Below are positions 8,543 to 17,816 of a stretch of DNA of 64,000 nt, one piece after another. Made by a program: the position numbers and the translations under genes. The stretch spans positions 3,224,001 through 3,288,000 of the forward strand of contig NZ_CP029397.2 in assembly GCF_001704615.3 (NCBI RefSeq), in the 5' to 3' direction. The notes beneath the pieces are model-generated. The model did no database searches. It was not told the origin of the DNA and was given only the letters and a program-made list of their open reading frames with translations. Position 1 is the stretch's first letter; every line of letters starts with the position of its first letter. This DNA is from Acinetobacter defluvii. GTDB lineage: Bacteria > Pseudomonadota > Gammaproteobacteria > Pseudomonadales > Moraxellaceae.

Positions 8543-9655
8543 ATGCCGCTCAATACTGTTGAAGAGCTTGTAGCAGATATCCGCGCAGGAAAAATGGTTA
8601 TCCTGATGGATGATGAGGATCGTGAAAATGAGGGCGATCTGGTTATTGCAGCAACTCATGTACGCCCTGAAGACATCAACTTTATGATTACCCACGCACG
8701 TGGATTGGTGTGTCTGACTTTAAGTCGTGATCGTTGTAAACAATTAGATCTACCGTTAATGGTGGATAGCAATGGCGCACAGCACGGTACCAACTTTACC
8801 TTGTCGATTGAAGCAGCTGATGGCATTACCACAGGAATTTCTGCTGCGGAACGTGCGCATACCATTCAAACTGCGGTTGCAGCACATGCTAAACCAACGG
8901 ATATTGTTCAACCTGGGCATATTTTCCCACTCATGGCGCAACCAGGGGGTGTACTACACCGAGCAGGTCATACTGAGGCAGGTTGTGATTTAGCACGCTT
9001 AGCAGGACTTGAACCAGCCTCTGTAATTTGTGAAATTATTAATGAAGATGGCACGATGGCTCGTCGTCCTGATCTTGAAGTATTTGCCGAAAAACATGGC
9101 ATTAAAATGGGCACCATTGCGGATCTGATTCATTATCGTATGACCAACGAACAGACCGTTGAGCGTTTAGACCAACAAGACATTGAAACTGAATACGGTA
9201 CATTTAGTTTGCATCGTTATCGTGAAATTGGTAATCCAGATATTCACCTAGCATTGGTCAAAGGCGAACCGAAAGATGGCATCACTACTGTGCGTGTACA
9301 TGGTTTCAATCCTGCACGTGACTTATTAAAACTCAATAAGAAAGAGGGTGAAGCTGCGTGGAACTTAGACAAAGCACTGAAAACCATTGCCAAAAGTGAA
9401 CGTGGCGTTTTAGTGTGGATCGGTCAGCGTCATTTGTCTGATTTGGGACCTGCTTTAGAAGCCTTAAGCAAACCCAAACCAACCAAATCCAATGCTGCTC
9501 TTTCACAACAATATCAAACCATTGGTGTGGGGGCACAAATTTTACGTGATCTCGGTGTTGAGAAAATGAAACTCCTCAGCTCGCCATTACGTTTTAATGC
9601 ATTATCAGGTTTTAACTTAGAAGTGGTAGAATACGTTACCGCTGATCAAGCCTAA
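8543..9655 (+). CDS. ribB: 3,4-dihydroxy-2-butanone-4-phosphate synthase with degenerate GTP cyclohydrolase II domain (RibBX-like)
   Basis: The N-terminal domain (about 1-200) converts ribulose 5-phosphate to the four-carbon riboflavin precursor. Its acidic metal loop DDEDRENEGDL and HTEAGCDLARLAG are intact. The C-terminal part (about 205-370) is homologous to GTP cyclohydrolase II, but where that enzyme has the zinc-binding C-x10-C-x-C it reads TTVRVHGFNPARDLL with no cysteine. It is therefore unlikely to have cyclohydrolase activity, and a separate ribA is expected elsewhere. The ATG at 8543 has AGGTG upstream. It heads a run with ribH and nusB. No FMN riboswitch was recognised upstream. 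Confidence 0.92.
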   Translation: MPLNTVEELVADIRAGKMVILMDDEDRENEGDLVIAATHVRPEDINFMITHARGLVCLTLSRDRCKQLDLPLMVDSNGAQHGTNFTLSIEAADGITTGISAAERAHTIQTAVAAHAKPTDIVQPGHIFPLMAQPGGVLHRAGHTEAGCDLARLAGLEPASVICEIINEDGTMARRPDLEVFAEKHGIKMGTIADLIHYRMTNEQTVERLDQQDIETEYGTFSLHRYREIGNPDIHLALVKGEPKDGITTVRVHGFNPARDLLKLNKKEGEAAWNLDKALKTIAKSERGVLVWIGQRHLSDLGPALEALSKPKPTKSNAALSQQYQTIGVGAQILRDLGVEKMKLLSSPLRFNALSGFNLEVVEYVTADQA

Positions 9656-9702
9656 AACCCTGCTTGTTTAGAATATTTATCTGTTAAATCATCGAGGTTG
9701 CT

Positions 9703-10173
9703 ATGGCGATTCGCCGAATTGAAGGTTTATTACATCTCGCAAGCGAAGACCGTTATGCGATTTTAGTTGGTCGTTTTAACAGCTTTGTTGTTGAACATTT
9801 ATTAGAAGGTGCAATTGATACATTGCATCGTCATGGTGTTAGCGACGATAATATCACTGTCGTTCATGCACCTGGCGCATGGGAGCTTCCAGTGGTTGCT
9901 AAAAAACTCGCTGCTTCTGGTAAATTCGATGCAGTCATTGCACTTGGCGCAGTGATTCGTGGTAGTACGCCACACTTTGACTTTGTTGCAGGTGAATGTG
10001 CCAAAGGTTTAGGTGTGGTTGGTTTAGATACAGGCTTACCTGTGATCAACGGTGTATTGACTACGGACAGTATTGAACAGGCGATTGAACGCTCTGGTAC
10101 AAAAGCAGGGAATAAAGGTGGTGAAGCTGCCCTTACTGCAATTGAAATGGTTAACCTGTTAAAGGCAATTTAA
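9703..10173 (+). CDS. ribH: 6,7-dimethyl-8-ribityllumazine synthase
   Basis: RibH condenses 5-amino-6-ribitylaminouracil with the four-carbon product of RibB to give lumazine, the penultimate riboflavin intermediate. The 156 residues contain the expected substrate-site segments: [15 protein letters not shown] near residue 23, [13 protein letters not shown] near 65, and [17 protein letters not shown] (phosphate-binding and catalytic His) near 85. It sits 47 bases after ribB and 3 bases before nusB, so the three are probably co-transcribed. Confidence 0.97.
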   Translation: MAIRRIEGLLHLASEDRYAILVGRFNSFVVEHLLEGAIDTLHRHGVSDDNITVVHAPGAWELPVVAKKLAASGKFDAVIALGAVIRGSTPHFDFVAGECAKGLGVVGLDTGLPVINGVLTTDSIEQAIERSGTKAGNKGGEAALTAIEMVNLLKAI

Positions 10174-10176
10174 AGC

Positions 10177-10626
10177 ATGTCGCAAACACTCCAAGCTACT
10201 TATGCAGCAAAACGTAAAGCACGTCGTTTTGCTGTACAAGGGATTTATGAATGGCAAATGAGCCACAACCCTGTGCATGAAATTGAAGCACGTACGCGTG
10301 CCGATAATGCCATGCATAAAGTGGATCTCGGCTATTATCATGAGTTACTAACTCAAGTGATTGCCAACCATGAAGCATTGGATGCTTTACTTATTCCTGT
10401 TCTTGATCGTGAGATCGAAGCACTCGATGGGGTTGAACTTGCAACTTTGCGTTTAGGCGCATATGAACTGAAAGATCATCTTGAAGTGCCATATCGTGTT
10501 GTTTTAGATGAAGCGATTGAACTTGCAAAACACTTTGGCGGTGCTGACAGTCATAAATACATCAATGGTGTATTAGACCGATTAGCAAATAGCCTGCGTG
10601 AAGCAGAAAAGCAACAAGCGAAATAA
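10177..10626 (+). CDS. nusB: Transcription antitermination factor NusB
   Basis: NusB binds boxA RNA with NusE/S10 and supports antitermination of rRNA operons. The 149-residue all-helical protein has the family opening [18 protein letters not shown] and the conserved C-terminal [20 protein letters not shown]. It starts 3 bases after ribH, the common ribH-nusB arrangement in proteobacteria. Confidence 0.97.
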   Translation: MSQTLQATYAAKRKARRFAVQGIYEWQMSHNPVHEIEARTRADNAMHKVDLGYYHELLTQVIANHEALDALLIPVLDREIEALDGVELATLRLGAYELKDHLEVPYRVVLDEAIELAKHFGGADSHKYINGVLDRLANSLREAEKQQAK

Positions 10627-10635
10627 CTTGCTGCG

Positions 10636-11550
10636 ATGGCTGAATTTTCAATTATCGACACCTATTTTAAACGTCCATCTACTGACGTAGATTTAGGTGT
10701 CGGTGATGATTCTGCGCTGCTCTCCCCCCCTCCACAGCAACAATTAGTCATCTGTACAGATACATTGGTTGCAGGTCGGCATTTTCCTTTAGATACTTCT
10801 CCTCACGCCATTGGTTGGAAGTCTGTTGCTGTTAATTTATCTGATATTGCAGCGATGGGTGCTAAACCACAGAGTATTCTCCTCGCATTGAGTCTACCCC
10901 AAATTGATCATGAATGGCTCAAAGGCTTTAGTCAGGGTCTATATGCTTGTTGCGATCAATTTAGAGTCGCTTTAATCGGTGGCGATACCACACAAAGCCC
11001 CCATTTAACCATCAGTGTTACTGCACTCGGCTGGATTGAAAATGGTCAAGCCATTCCTCGCTCAGGTGCACAAGTTGACGACCTAATTGTGGTGAGTGGT
11101 ACTGTGGGTGATGCTGCATTTGCTTTAGCGCATTTAGGTCATCCGCTACAACAACGTTTGGATTATCCAACACCACGCTGTGAGCTTGGACAAATCTTGA
11201 AAGGCTTAGCCTCAAGTATGATTGATGTATCAGACGGTTTAGCCCAAGACTTAGGACATATTTTAAAAGCATCAGCTGTCGGTGCGGTGATCTATCTTGA
11301 TCAACTGCCAGTCAGCGAACCACTTCGGCATTTAACTTTAGAAAAACAATGGCAATACGCACTTTCGGGTGGCGATGATTACGAGTTATGCTTTACAATA
11401 AGTCAGCAAAACTACCAAAAACTTTTGCAATTACAACCCAATGTTCAAACTACAATCATCGGGAAAATTAACATACAACACGGATTAACTTTTGAAAAAG
11501 ATGGCTTAGATCATCCTCTTCACATTCATGGATATCAACACTTTGCATAA
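10636..11550 (+). CDS. thiL: Thiamine-monophosphate kinase
   Basis: ThiL phosphorylates thiamine monophosphate to the active cofactor thiamine diphosphate. The 304-residue protein has the PurM/AIRS fold with VGDDSALL near residue 22, CTDTLVAGRHF near 39, GGDTTQSP near 115, and the C-terminal ATP-site stretches SMIDVSDGLAQDLGHIL and ALSGGDDYELCF. Spacing to nusB is 9 bases, and its 3' end overlaps pgpA by 23 bases, which implies translational coupling. Confidence 0.96.
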   Translation: MAEFSIIDTYFKRPSTDVDLGVGDDSALLSPPPQQQLVICTDTLVAGRHFPLDTSPHAIGWKSVAVNLSDIAAMGAKPQSILLALSLPQIDHEWLKGFSQGLYACCDQFRVALIGGDTTQSPHLTISVTALGWIENGQAIPRSGAQVDDLIVVSGTVGDAAFALAHLGHPLQQRLDYPTPRCELGQILKGLASSMIDVSDGLAQDLGHILKASAVGAVIYLDQLPVSEPLRHLTLEKQWQYALSGGDDYELCFTISQQNYQKLLQLQPNVQTTIIGKINIQHGLTFEKDGLDHPLHIHGYQHFA

Positions 11551-12043
11551 ACCTCCTATTGTCTTTAAACAGATGACATGGTCTGAACGCTTGATTGTGT
11601 TCTGTGGTGTTGGTTTTGGCTCAGGTTTAGCACCTAAAGCCCCTGGAACGTTCGGCTCAGCATTTGCATTATTATTTATTCCACTTTGGCTTACCCTTGG
11701 CTTTTATGCTTCTGTAGTAGCAATCCTTATCATGTCATTGGTTGGGATCTGGATTTGTGGAAAAACTGCTGAAATTATTCATGTGCACGATGATGGCCGT
11801 ATTGTTTGGGATGAATTTGCAGGGCAATCTATTACCTTTCTGCCGCTGATTTATTTAGGACAGATGAATTGGCTATGGGCATTGATTGGTTTTGCATTAT
11901 TCCGTCTATTTGATGTGTGGAAACCTTGGCCGATTCGTGTCATTGATCGACGTGTAGATGGCGGCTTTGGCATCATGTTCGATGATATCATTGCAGGCTT
12001 CTGGGCTGCGTTGTGTATTCTGATTTACTTTTATTTTAAATGA
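11528..12043 (+). CDS. pgpA: Phosphatidylglycerophosphatase A
   Basis: PgpA dephosphorylates phosphatidylglycerophosphate to phosphatidylglycerol at the inner membrane. The 171-residue protein has the family motifs GFGSGLAPKAPGTFGS near residue 28 and DGRIVWDEFAGQ near 93, followed by RLFDVWKPWPIR, with three to four hydrophobic segments between. The ATG at 11528 lies inside the thiL end. The thiL-pgpA pairing is widespread, so the call is firm. Confidence 0.94.
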   Translation: MDINTLHKPPIVFKQMTWSERLIVFCGVGFGSGLAPKAPGTFGSAFALLFIPLWLTLGFYASVVAILIMSLVGIWICGKTAEIIHVHDDGRIVWDEFAGQSITFLPLIYLGQMNWLWALIGFALFRLFDVWKPWPIRVIDRRVDGGFGIMFDDIIAGFWAALCILIYFYFK

Positions 12044-12067
12044 TTTAAATTCATTATCAGGTGTTAT

Positions 12068-13432
12068 ATGTCTACGACTGTAATCATTCTTGCTGCAGGT
12101 AAAGGAACCCGAATGCGTTCTCGCTTACCCAAAGTATTACAACCTTTAGCAGGACGGCCACTCCTCGGTCACGTGATTGAAACAGCAAAACAATTACAAG
12201 CAAAAAATATCATCACAATTTTTGGACATGGTGGTGACCTTGTTCAAAATGCCTTTGTCAATGAAAATATCCAATGGGTTGAACAGACGGAACAACTTGG
12301 TACAGGACATGCAGTCAAAGTCACTTTACCCGTCCTTCCACAACAAGGCATGTCTTTAATTTTGTCAGGGGATGTACCTTGCGTTCAACAAAGCACTCTA
12401 CAAAAACTAGTTGATGCCTCAAATACGACAGGTATTGGTTTAGTGACTTTAACCTTAGATGACTCTACAGGTTATGGTCGTATCGTGCGCAAAGATGGAA
12501 AAATCCAAGCCATTGTTGAACATAAAGATGCTTCTGAAGAACAGCGTCAAATTAAAGAAATCAACACAGGCATTTACTGTGTCAGCAATGCCAAATTGCA
12601 CGAATGGTTACCAAAACTCAGCAATGACAATGCACAAGGTGAATATTACCTGACCGATATCGTCGCTATGGCTTTGGCAGATGGGATGGAAATCGCTTCG
12701 ATTCAACCTGAATTGGCTTTTGAAGTTGAAGGCGTCAATGACCGCGTGCAACTTGCTGCTTTAGAACGTGAGTTTCAAAGCTATCAAGCTAAGCAATTGA
12801 TGCATCAGGGCGTGCATTTGATTGATCCTACTCGTTTTGATTTGCGTGGCAAATTAACAGTAGGTAATGATATTCGTATTGACATCAATGTCATTATCGA
12901 AGGTGACTGTGCGTTTGGTGACAATGTAGAAATTGGTGCAGGTTGTATCATTAAAAATACTAACATTGCGGCAGGTACTAAAGTTCAACCGTATAGTGTG
13001 TTTGACAATGCGCTTGTTGGTGAAAATGTCCAAATTGGACCATTCGCACGCTTACGCCCAGGTGCAAAACTAAGCAATGACGTCCATATTGGCAACTTTG
13101 TCGAAATTAAAAATACCTCAATCGGTCATGCATCGAAAGCCAATCATTTCGCTTACTTAGGTGATGCAGAAATTGGTGCAGAATCAAATATTGGCGCAGG
13201 AACCATTACTTGTAATTATGATGGTGTCAACAAACATAAAACTATTATCGGTAATAATGCCTTTGTCGGTACCAACAACTCATTGGTTGCTCCTGTGAAA
13301 ATTGGTCATGGTGCAACCACTGGCGCAGGTTCAGTCATTACCCATGATGTTGCAGATAATGCGCTTGCATTTGAACGTGCGAAACAAGTATCGAAAGAAA
13401 ATTATCAACGTCCCCAAAAGGTCAATAAATAA
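12068..13432 (+). CDS. glmU: Bifunctional UDP-GlcNAc pyrophosphorylase / glucosamine-1-phosphate acetyltransferase
   Basis: GlmU makes UDP-N-acetylglucosamine in two steps. The N-terminal uridylyltransferase domain starts with [13 protein letters not shown] and contains EQLGTGHAV and LSGDVPC. From about residue 250 the left-handed beta-helix acetyltransferase shows hexapeptide repeats ([38 protein letters not shown]). The 454-residue length is typical. Its product feeds peptidoglycan and lipid A, and also the pse and capsule sugar genes further along the window. It is followed 12 bases later by glmS. Confidence 0.98.
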   Translation: MSTTVIILAAGKGTRMRSRLPKVLQPLAGRPLLGHVIETAKQLQAKNIITIFGHGGDLVQNAFVNENIQWVEQTEQLGTGHAVKVTLPVLPQQGMSLILSGDVPCVQQSTLQKLVDASNTTGIGLVTLTLDDSTGYGRIVRKDGKIQAIVEHKDASEEQRQIKEINTGIYCVSNAKLHEWLPKLSNDNAQGEYYLTDIVAMALADGMEIASIQPELAFEVEGVNDRVQLAALEREFQSYQAKQLMHQGVHLIDPTRFDLRGKLTVGNDIRIDINVIIEGDCAFGDNVEIGAGCIIKNTNIAAGTKVQPYSVFDNALVGENVQIGPFARLRPGAKLSNDVHIGNFVEIKNTSIGHASKANHFAYLGDAEIGAESNIGAGTITCNYDGVNKHKTIIGNNAFVGTNNSLVAPVKIGHGATTGAGSVITHDVADNALAFERAKQVSKENYQRPQKVNK

Positions 13433-13444
13433 GAGGATATAACT

Positions 13445-15283
13445 ATGTGTGGTATTGTTGGTGGCGTTGCTGAACGTAGCATTACAAATATTTTAATCGA
13501 AGGCTTAAAACGTCTAGAATATCGTGGTTATGACTCAGCAGGTGTCGCACTGGTTGATCGTGGTCAGATTTTACGTGAACGCCGTGTAGGTAAAGTGGCA
13601 AACCTTGAGCAAGCCGTGACTGAAGCAGATATTATCGGTTCACTTGGCATTGCGCATACACGTTGGGCAACACATGGTAAACCGACTGAAAATAATGCAC
13701 ATCCGCATATTTCAGGTGATGTTGCTGTGGTTCATAATGGTATTATTGAAAATTATCAAGAACTTAAAGAACAACTACAAGCTTTAGGTTATGTCTTTAC
13801 TTCACAAACTGATACTGAAGTGGTTGCTCATTTAGTCCATGAAGCTTTAAAAACTACACCAGATTTATTAAAAGCAGTAGAAAGTATTGTGCCGCAGCTT
13901 AAAGGTGCTTATGCGCTTGGCATTGTACATACTGCACATCCAGATGAGCTGATTACAGTCCGTGAAGGCTCTCCTCTTGTGATCGGTGTCGGTATTGGTG
14001 AAAATTTCATTAGTTCTGATCAATTGGCTCTTCTTCCAATTACCAACCGTTTTATGTACCTTGAAGAAGGTGATATTGCACGCTTAACACGTGACAGCAT
14101 TGAAGTTTTTGTGAATGGTCAATTGGTTGAACGTCCTATCAAAGAGCTAGATGCAGCTGTGAGTAATGCATCTAAAGGTGAATACAAGCACTACATGCTC
14201 AAAGAAATTTATGAACAACCTGAAGCGATTCAGCAAACCATTTCTCAAGCACTGAATGGCAATGCTTTACGTGATGATTTCTTAAAAAGTGCGGAAGCAG
14301 ATTTTAATACCATTCAACATGTCCAAATCATTGCATGTGGAACCAGTTACCATGCTGGGATGATTGCTAAATATTGGTTTGAACAACTGATTGATTTACC
14401 TTGCCAAGTCGAAATTGCCAGTGAGTTCCGTTATCGTTCACCTGTAATTGTAGGCAATACACTTTATGTTTGTATTTCACAATCTGGTGAAACTGCGGAT
14501 ACGTTGGCAGCATTACGGGATACACAAAAACGTGCGGCTGCTAAAAACTTAACCATCAGCACCATGACCATTTGTAACGTTGCGACATCGTCTATGGTAC
14601 GTGAAACGAATCATCATCTCTTGACCCTTGCTGGTCCTGAAATCGGTGTGGCTTCAACCAAAGCTTTTACTACACAACTTGCTGCATTAATGTTATTAAT
14701 TTTGAAAATTGGTCAGGTGAAAAATTCAATTTCTGCTGAACATATGACAGAAATTACAACTGCGTTATGGCATACACCAAAAGTCATTCTAGATACTTTA
14801 CAAGGCGATAAAGCCATTTTACGATTGTCAGAACTATTCAAAGAAAAACAGCATTGTTTATTCTTAGGTCGTGGGACAGAATTTCCAATCGCACTTGAAG
14901 GTGCTTTAAAACTGAAAGAAATTTCATATATTCATGCAGAAGGTTATGCTGCTGGTGAGCTTAAGCATGGACCATTAGCGCTGGTTGATAATGATATGCC
15001 AGTTGTTATTCTTGCACCGAATGATGACATGTTGGATAAGTTAAAATCGAATATGGAAGAGGTTCAAGCCCGTGGTGGTGAACTCTTCGTTTTTGCTGAT
15101 GAAAATAGTGGTATCTCAGAAAAAGAGCGTCAACATGTGGTACATATTCCAACGACCAACTATTGGTTAGCCCCAATCGTATATAGTATTCCTGTGCAAT
15201 TACTTTCATATCATGTTGCGGTATTACGTGGTACAGATGTAGACCAACCACGTAATTTAGCAAAATCGGTAACTGTGGAATAA
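13445..15283 (+). CDS. glmS: Glutamine-fructose-6-phosphate aminotransferase
   Basis: GlmS makes glucosamine 6-phosphate from fructose 6-phosphate and glutamine. The N-terminal amidotransferase domain begins MCGIVGG, so the catalytic Cys is exposed once Met is removed. THRWATHGKP and HNGIIENY follow. Two SIS sugar-isomerase domains occupy about 285-612 (ACGTSYHAG, SQSGETADT, STKAFTTQL), and the protein ends in the highly conserved DQPRNLAKSVTVE. Its 3' end is the usual recognition site for Tn7-like elements. A terminator closes the ribB-to-glmS run. Confidence 0.98.
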   Translation: MCGIVGGVAERSITNILIEGLKRLEYRGYDSAGVALVDRGQILRERRVGKVANLEQAVTEADIIGSLGIAHTRWATHGKPTENNAHPHISGDVAVVHNGIIENYQELKEQLQALGYVFTSQTDTEVVAHLVHEALKTTPDLLKAVESIVPQLKGAYALGIVHTAHPDELITVREGSPLVIGVGIGENFISSDQLALLPITNRFMYLEEGDIARLTRDSIEVFVNGQLVERPIKELDAAVSNASKGEYKHYMLKEIYEQPEAIQQTISQALNGNALRDDFLKSAEADFNTIQHVQIIACGTSYHAGMIAKYWFEQLIDLPCQVEIASEFRYRSPVIVGNTLYVCISQSGETADTLAALRDTQKRAAAKNLTISTMTICNVATSSMVRETNHHLLTLAGPEIGVASTKAFTTQLAALMLLILKIGQVKNSISAEHMTEITTALWHTPKVILDTLQGDKAILRLSELFKEKQHCLFLGRGTEFPIALEGALKLKEISYIHAEGYAAGELKHGPLALVDNDMPVVILAPNDDMLDKLKSNMEEVQARGGELFVFADENSGISEKERQHVVHIPTTNYWLAPIVYSIPVQLLSYHVAVLRGTDVDQPRNLAKSVTVE

Positions 15284-15310
15284 TTGGGAAATACTGAAAA
15301 ATTACTCTGA
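15250..15310 (+). other. Predicted attTn7 site (unoccupied)
   Basis: Tn7-family elements recognise the conserved last codons of glmS and insert roughly 25 bases past its stop. Here the region after the stop at 15283 runs straight into the glmS terminator and pgm, with no transposon end visible, so the site appears empty. This rests on known Tn7 biology, not on a specific motif match. Confidence 0.5.
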
Positions 15311-15313
15311 TAC

Positions 15314-15341
15314 AGGCTGGGCATACACCAGCCTTTTCTTT
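15314..15341 (+). terminator. glmS terminator
   Basis: AGGCTGG and CCAGCCT form a 7-bp G/C-rich stem with loop GCATACA, followed by TTTCTTT, 30 bases after glmS and just before pgm. Confidence 0.88.
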
Positions 15342-15358
15342 ATCAAATGAGAGAAAAT

Positions 15359-16729
15359 ATGAGCCAACTTACTTGCTTCAAAGCCTATGATATTCGTGGC
15401 AAACTTGGTACAGAACTCAATAATGATATTGCTTATAAAATTGGTCGTGCCTATGGGCAAATATATCAACCTAAAACGGTAGTGGTGGGTTGCGATGTCC
15501 GATTAACCAGTGAAGCACTTAAACAAGCGACGATCCGTGGTTTAAATGATGCTGGTGTGAATGTACTTGATTTGGGCATGACGGGTACAGAAGAAGTTTA
15601 CTTTGGTGCTTTTCATTTAGAGGTACAAGGTGGCATTGAAATCACGGCAAGCCATAATCCAATGAACTATAATGGCATGAAATTGGTTCGTGAAAATGCC
15701 CGTCCAATCAGTGCAGATACAGGCTTAAAAGACATTCAAGCCTTGGCTGAAACAGAACAATTTGTAGAAGTGACCCCAAAAGGTACAACGCAAAAATACA
15801 ATATTCTGCCTGAATTTATTGATCATTTAATGACATACCTTGATCCAAGTAAAATTCGCCCACTAAAACTGGTGATGAATGCTGGGAATGGTGCTGCGGG
15901 TCACGTCGTTGATGCCATTGAAGATAAATTTAAACAACTTAATATTCCTGTTGAATTCATCAAAATCCATAACAACCCAGATGGTACTTTCCCCAATGGA
16001 ATTCCTAACCCGATCTTGATCGAAAATCGTGATAATACCCGTAATGCCGTGCTTGAACATCAAGCAGATATGGGTATCGCATGGGATGGTGACTTTGACC
16101 GTTGCTTCTTATTTGACGAAAAAGGTCAATTTATCGAGGGTTATTATATTGTCGGTCTACTTGCGCAAGCATTTTTACTGAAACAGTCTGGTGAGAAAAT
16201 TGTGCATGATCCACGTTTAGTGTGGAATACTTTTGATATTGTTGAAAAATATCAAGGTATAGCGATTCAATCTAAATCCGGACATGCTTTTATTAAAGAT
16301 GTTATGCGTGAACATAACGCGGTTTATGGCGGTGAAATGAGCGCCCACCATTATTTCCGTGATTTTGCCTATTGTGATAGTGGTATGATTCCTTGGTTAT
16401 TGGCAATTTCAGTCGTTTCTGAAACTGGACAATCTTTATCTACACTTGTTGAAGATATGATTGAAAAATTTCCATGCAGTGGTGAAATTAACTTTAAAGT
16501 TGCAGATACACAGCAAACGATTCAAAAAATCTTTGAGCATTTTGCCGATCAAAAACCTGAAATCGATCAAACAGATGGTGTCAGTTTGGACTTTGGCGCA
16601 TGGCGTTTAAATGTACGTGCTTCAAATACTGAGCCGTTATTGCGTTTAAATATCGAGAGTCGTAAAGATCAAAATCCTAAACCTATGCAAGATTATGTAG
16701 ATGAGTTAACACAATTAATTCAAAGTTAG
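15359..16729 (+). CDS. pgm: Phosphoglucomutase/phosphomannomutase at the capsule-locus end
   Basis: This alpha-D-phosphohexomutase interconverts hexose 6- and 1-phosphates, giving glucose 1-phosphate for GalU (and possibly mannose 1-phosphate). The active-site serine is S98 in ITASHNP and the Mg-binding loop is DGDFDR at 243-248. It has 456 residues. I start at the ATG at 15359, preceded by GAGAGAA; an in-frame ATG at 15347 lacks a ribosome site. It points toward galE, the reverse of the rest of the biosynthesis block, as is usual for pgm at the end of Acinetobacter K loci. Confidence 0.93.
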   Translation: MSQLTCFKAYDIRGKLGTELNNDIAYKIGRAYGQIYQPKTVVVGCDVRLTSEALKQATIRGLNDAGVNVLDLGMTGTEEVYFGAFHLEVQGGIEITASHNPMNYNGMKLVRENARPISADTGLKDIQALAETEQFVEVTPKGTTQKYNILPEFIDHLMTYLDPSKIRPLKLVMNAGNGAAGHVVDAIEDKFKQLNIPVEFIKIHNNPDGTFPNGIPNPILIENRDNTRNAVLEHQADMGIAWDGDFDRCFLFDEKGQFIEGYYIVGLLAQAFLLKQSGEKIVHDPRLVWNTFDIVEKYQGIAIQSKSGHAFIKDVMREHNAVYGGEMSAHHYFRDFAYCDSGMIPWLLAISVVSETGQSLSTLVEDMIEKFPCSGEINFKVADTQQTIQKIFEHFADQKPEIDQTDGVSLDFGAWRLNVRASNTEPLLRLNIESRKDQNPKPMQDYVDELTQLIQS

Positions 16730-16744
16730 TTTTGCCTAAGAGAG

Positions 16745-16776
16745 AAATGGGAGCAAATGGCTCCCATTTTTATTTT
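16745..16776. terminator. Bidirectional terminator between pgm and galE
   Basis: A perfect 10-bp stem, AAATGGGAGC and GCTCCCATTT, is followed by TTATTTT on the plus strand. It closes both the pgm transcript and the long leftward capsule transcript that ends with galE at 16784. Confidence 0.9.
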
Positions 16777-16783
16777 CAAGATA

Positions 16784-17803
16784 TTATTTTTTATAGCCTT
16801 CGGGATTTTGCTTTTGCCAATTCCAACTGTCTGCGAGCATATCTTCGAGCGTGTATTGTGGTTTCCAACCTAACTCAGCAATAGCACGTGCATTGTCTGC
16901 AAAAGAAGTTGCAACATCCCCTTCACGGCGTGGTGCAAATTCAAATGCAACAGCCACACCATTTACTTGTTCAAAAGTGTTTTTCACTTCTAGTACAGAA
17001 GAACCATTTCCTGTACCAATATTCCATGCACGACAGCCTGCTGCCTCTAAACGATTATTCAAAGCACACAAATGTGCATTCGCCAAATCCACCACATGAA
17101 TATAATCACGCACACCTGTACCATCGACTGTATCGTAGTCTTGACCGAAAATAGACAGCTTTTCACGACGACCTACAGCCACTTGTGTCACATAAGGCAT
17201 TAAATTATTTGGAATACCTTGTGGATCTTCACCGATACGACCACTCTTATGTGCACCCACTGGATTAAAATATCGCAATAAAGCAATTGACCAACGTGCA
17301 TCTGCAATTGCTAATTTTTGTAACATTTGCTCAACGATGAGCTTGGTATAACCATAATTATTGCTTGGCATACCCGTAGGCATGTCTTCATTGAGTGGTG
17401 AAATATTGGCTTCATCGTAAACCGTGGCAGATGAACTAAATACGAGATTAAAAACGTTGGCACGTTGCATCGCTTGTACCAAGCTAATTGAACCTGCAAT
17501 ATTATTATCAAAATAAACCAATGGAATTTGCTGGCTTTCACCTACTGCCTTTAAGCCCGCAAAATGGATCACAGCATCAATCTGATGTGCCGCAAAAACT
17601 TGATCTAAGGCGTTCGCATCACGAATATCGCCCTCAACAAAGATTAGACTTTTTGCCGTAAGCGCTTGAACGCGTACCAACGCTTCTTCTGAGCTATTGG
17701 ATAAATTATCGAATACAACAACGGAATGACCTGCATTGAGTAATTCCACACAAGTATGTGAACCGATATACCCTGCACCGCCTGTCACTAAAATATTCGC
17801 CAT
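16784..17803 (-). CDS. galE: UDP-glucose/UDP-N-acetylglucosamine 4-epimerase
   Basis: This SDR-family epimerase interconverts UDP-Glc/UDP-Gal and probably UDP-GlcNAc/UDP-GalNAc; the orthologue at this place in Acinetobacter K loci is called gne1. The NAD-binding motif VTGGAGYIGSHT opens the protein, and the catalytic Ser and YxxxK appear as SSSATVYD and YGYTKL. At 339 residues it is of standard length. It is the last gene of the leftward capsule transcript, 13 bases after gpi. Confidence 0.95.
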   Translation of the reverse strand: MANILVTGGAGYIGSHTCVELLNAGHSVVVFDNLSNSSEEALVRVQALTAKSLIFVEGDIRDANALDQVFAAHQIDAVIHFAGLKAVGESQQIPLVYFDNNIAGSISLVQAMQRANVFNLVFSSSATVYDEANISPLNEDMPTGMPSNNYGYTKLIVEQMLQKLAIADARWSIALLRYFNPVGAHKSGRIGEDPQGIPNNLMPYVTQVAVGRREKLSIFGQDYDTVDGTGVRDYIHVVDLANAHLCALNNRLEAAGCRAWNIGTGNGSSVLEVKNTFEQVNGVAVAFEFAPRREGDVATSFADNARAIAELGWKPQYTLEDMLADSWNWQKQNPEGYKK

Positions 17804-17816
17804 AATGAAAACTCTA

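Noticed and set aside
8405..8695. 96-codon minus-strand frame upstream of and into ribB
   Set aside because: It is Cys/Ser/Phe-rich, overlaps the start of ribB antisense and has no ribosome site.
13433..13444. glmS ribozyme
   Set aside because: Only 12 bases separate glmU and glmS, too short for that element, which is in any case typical of Gram-positive bacteria.
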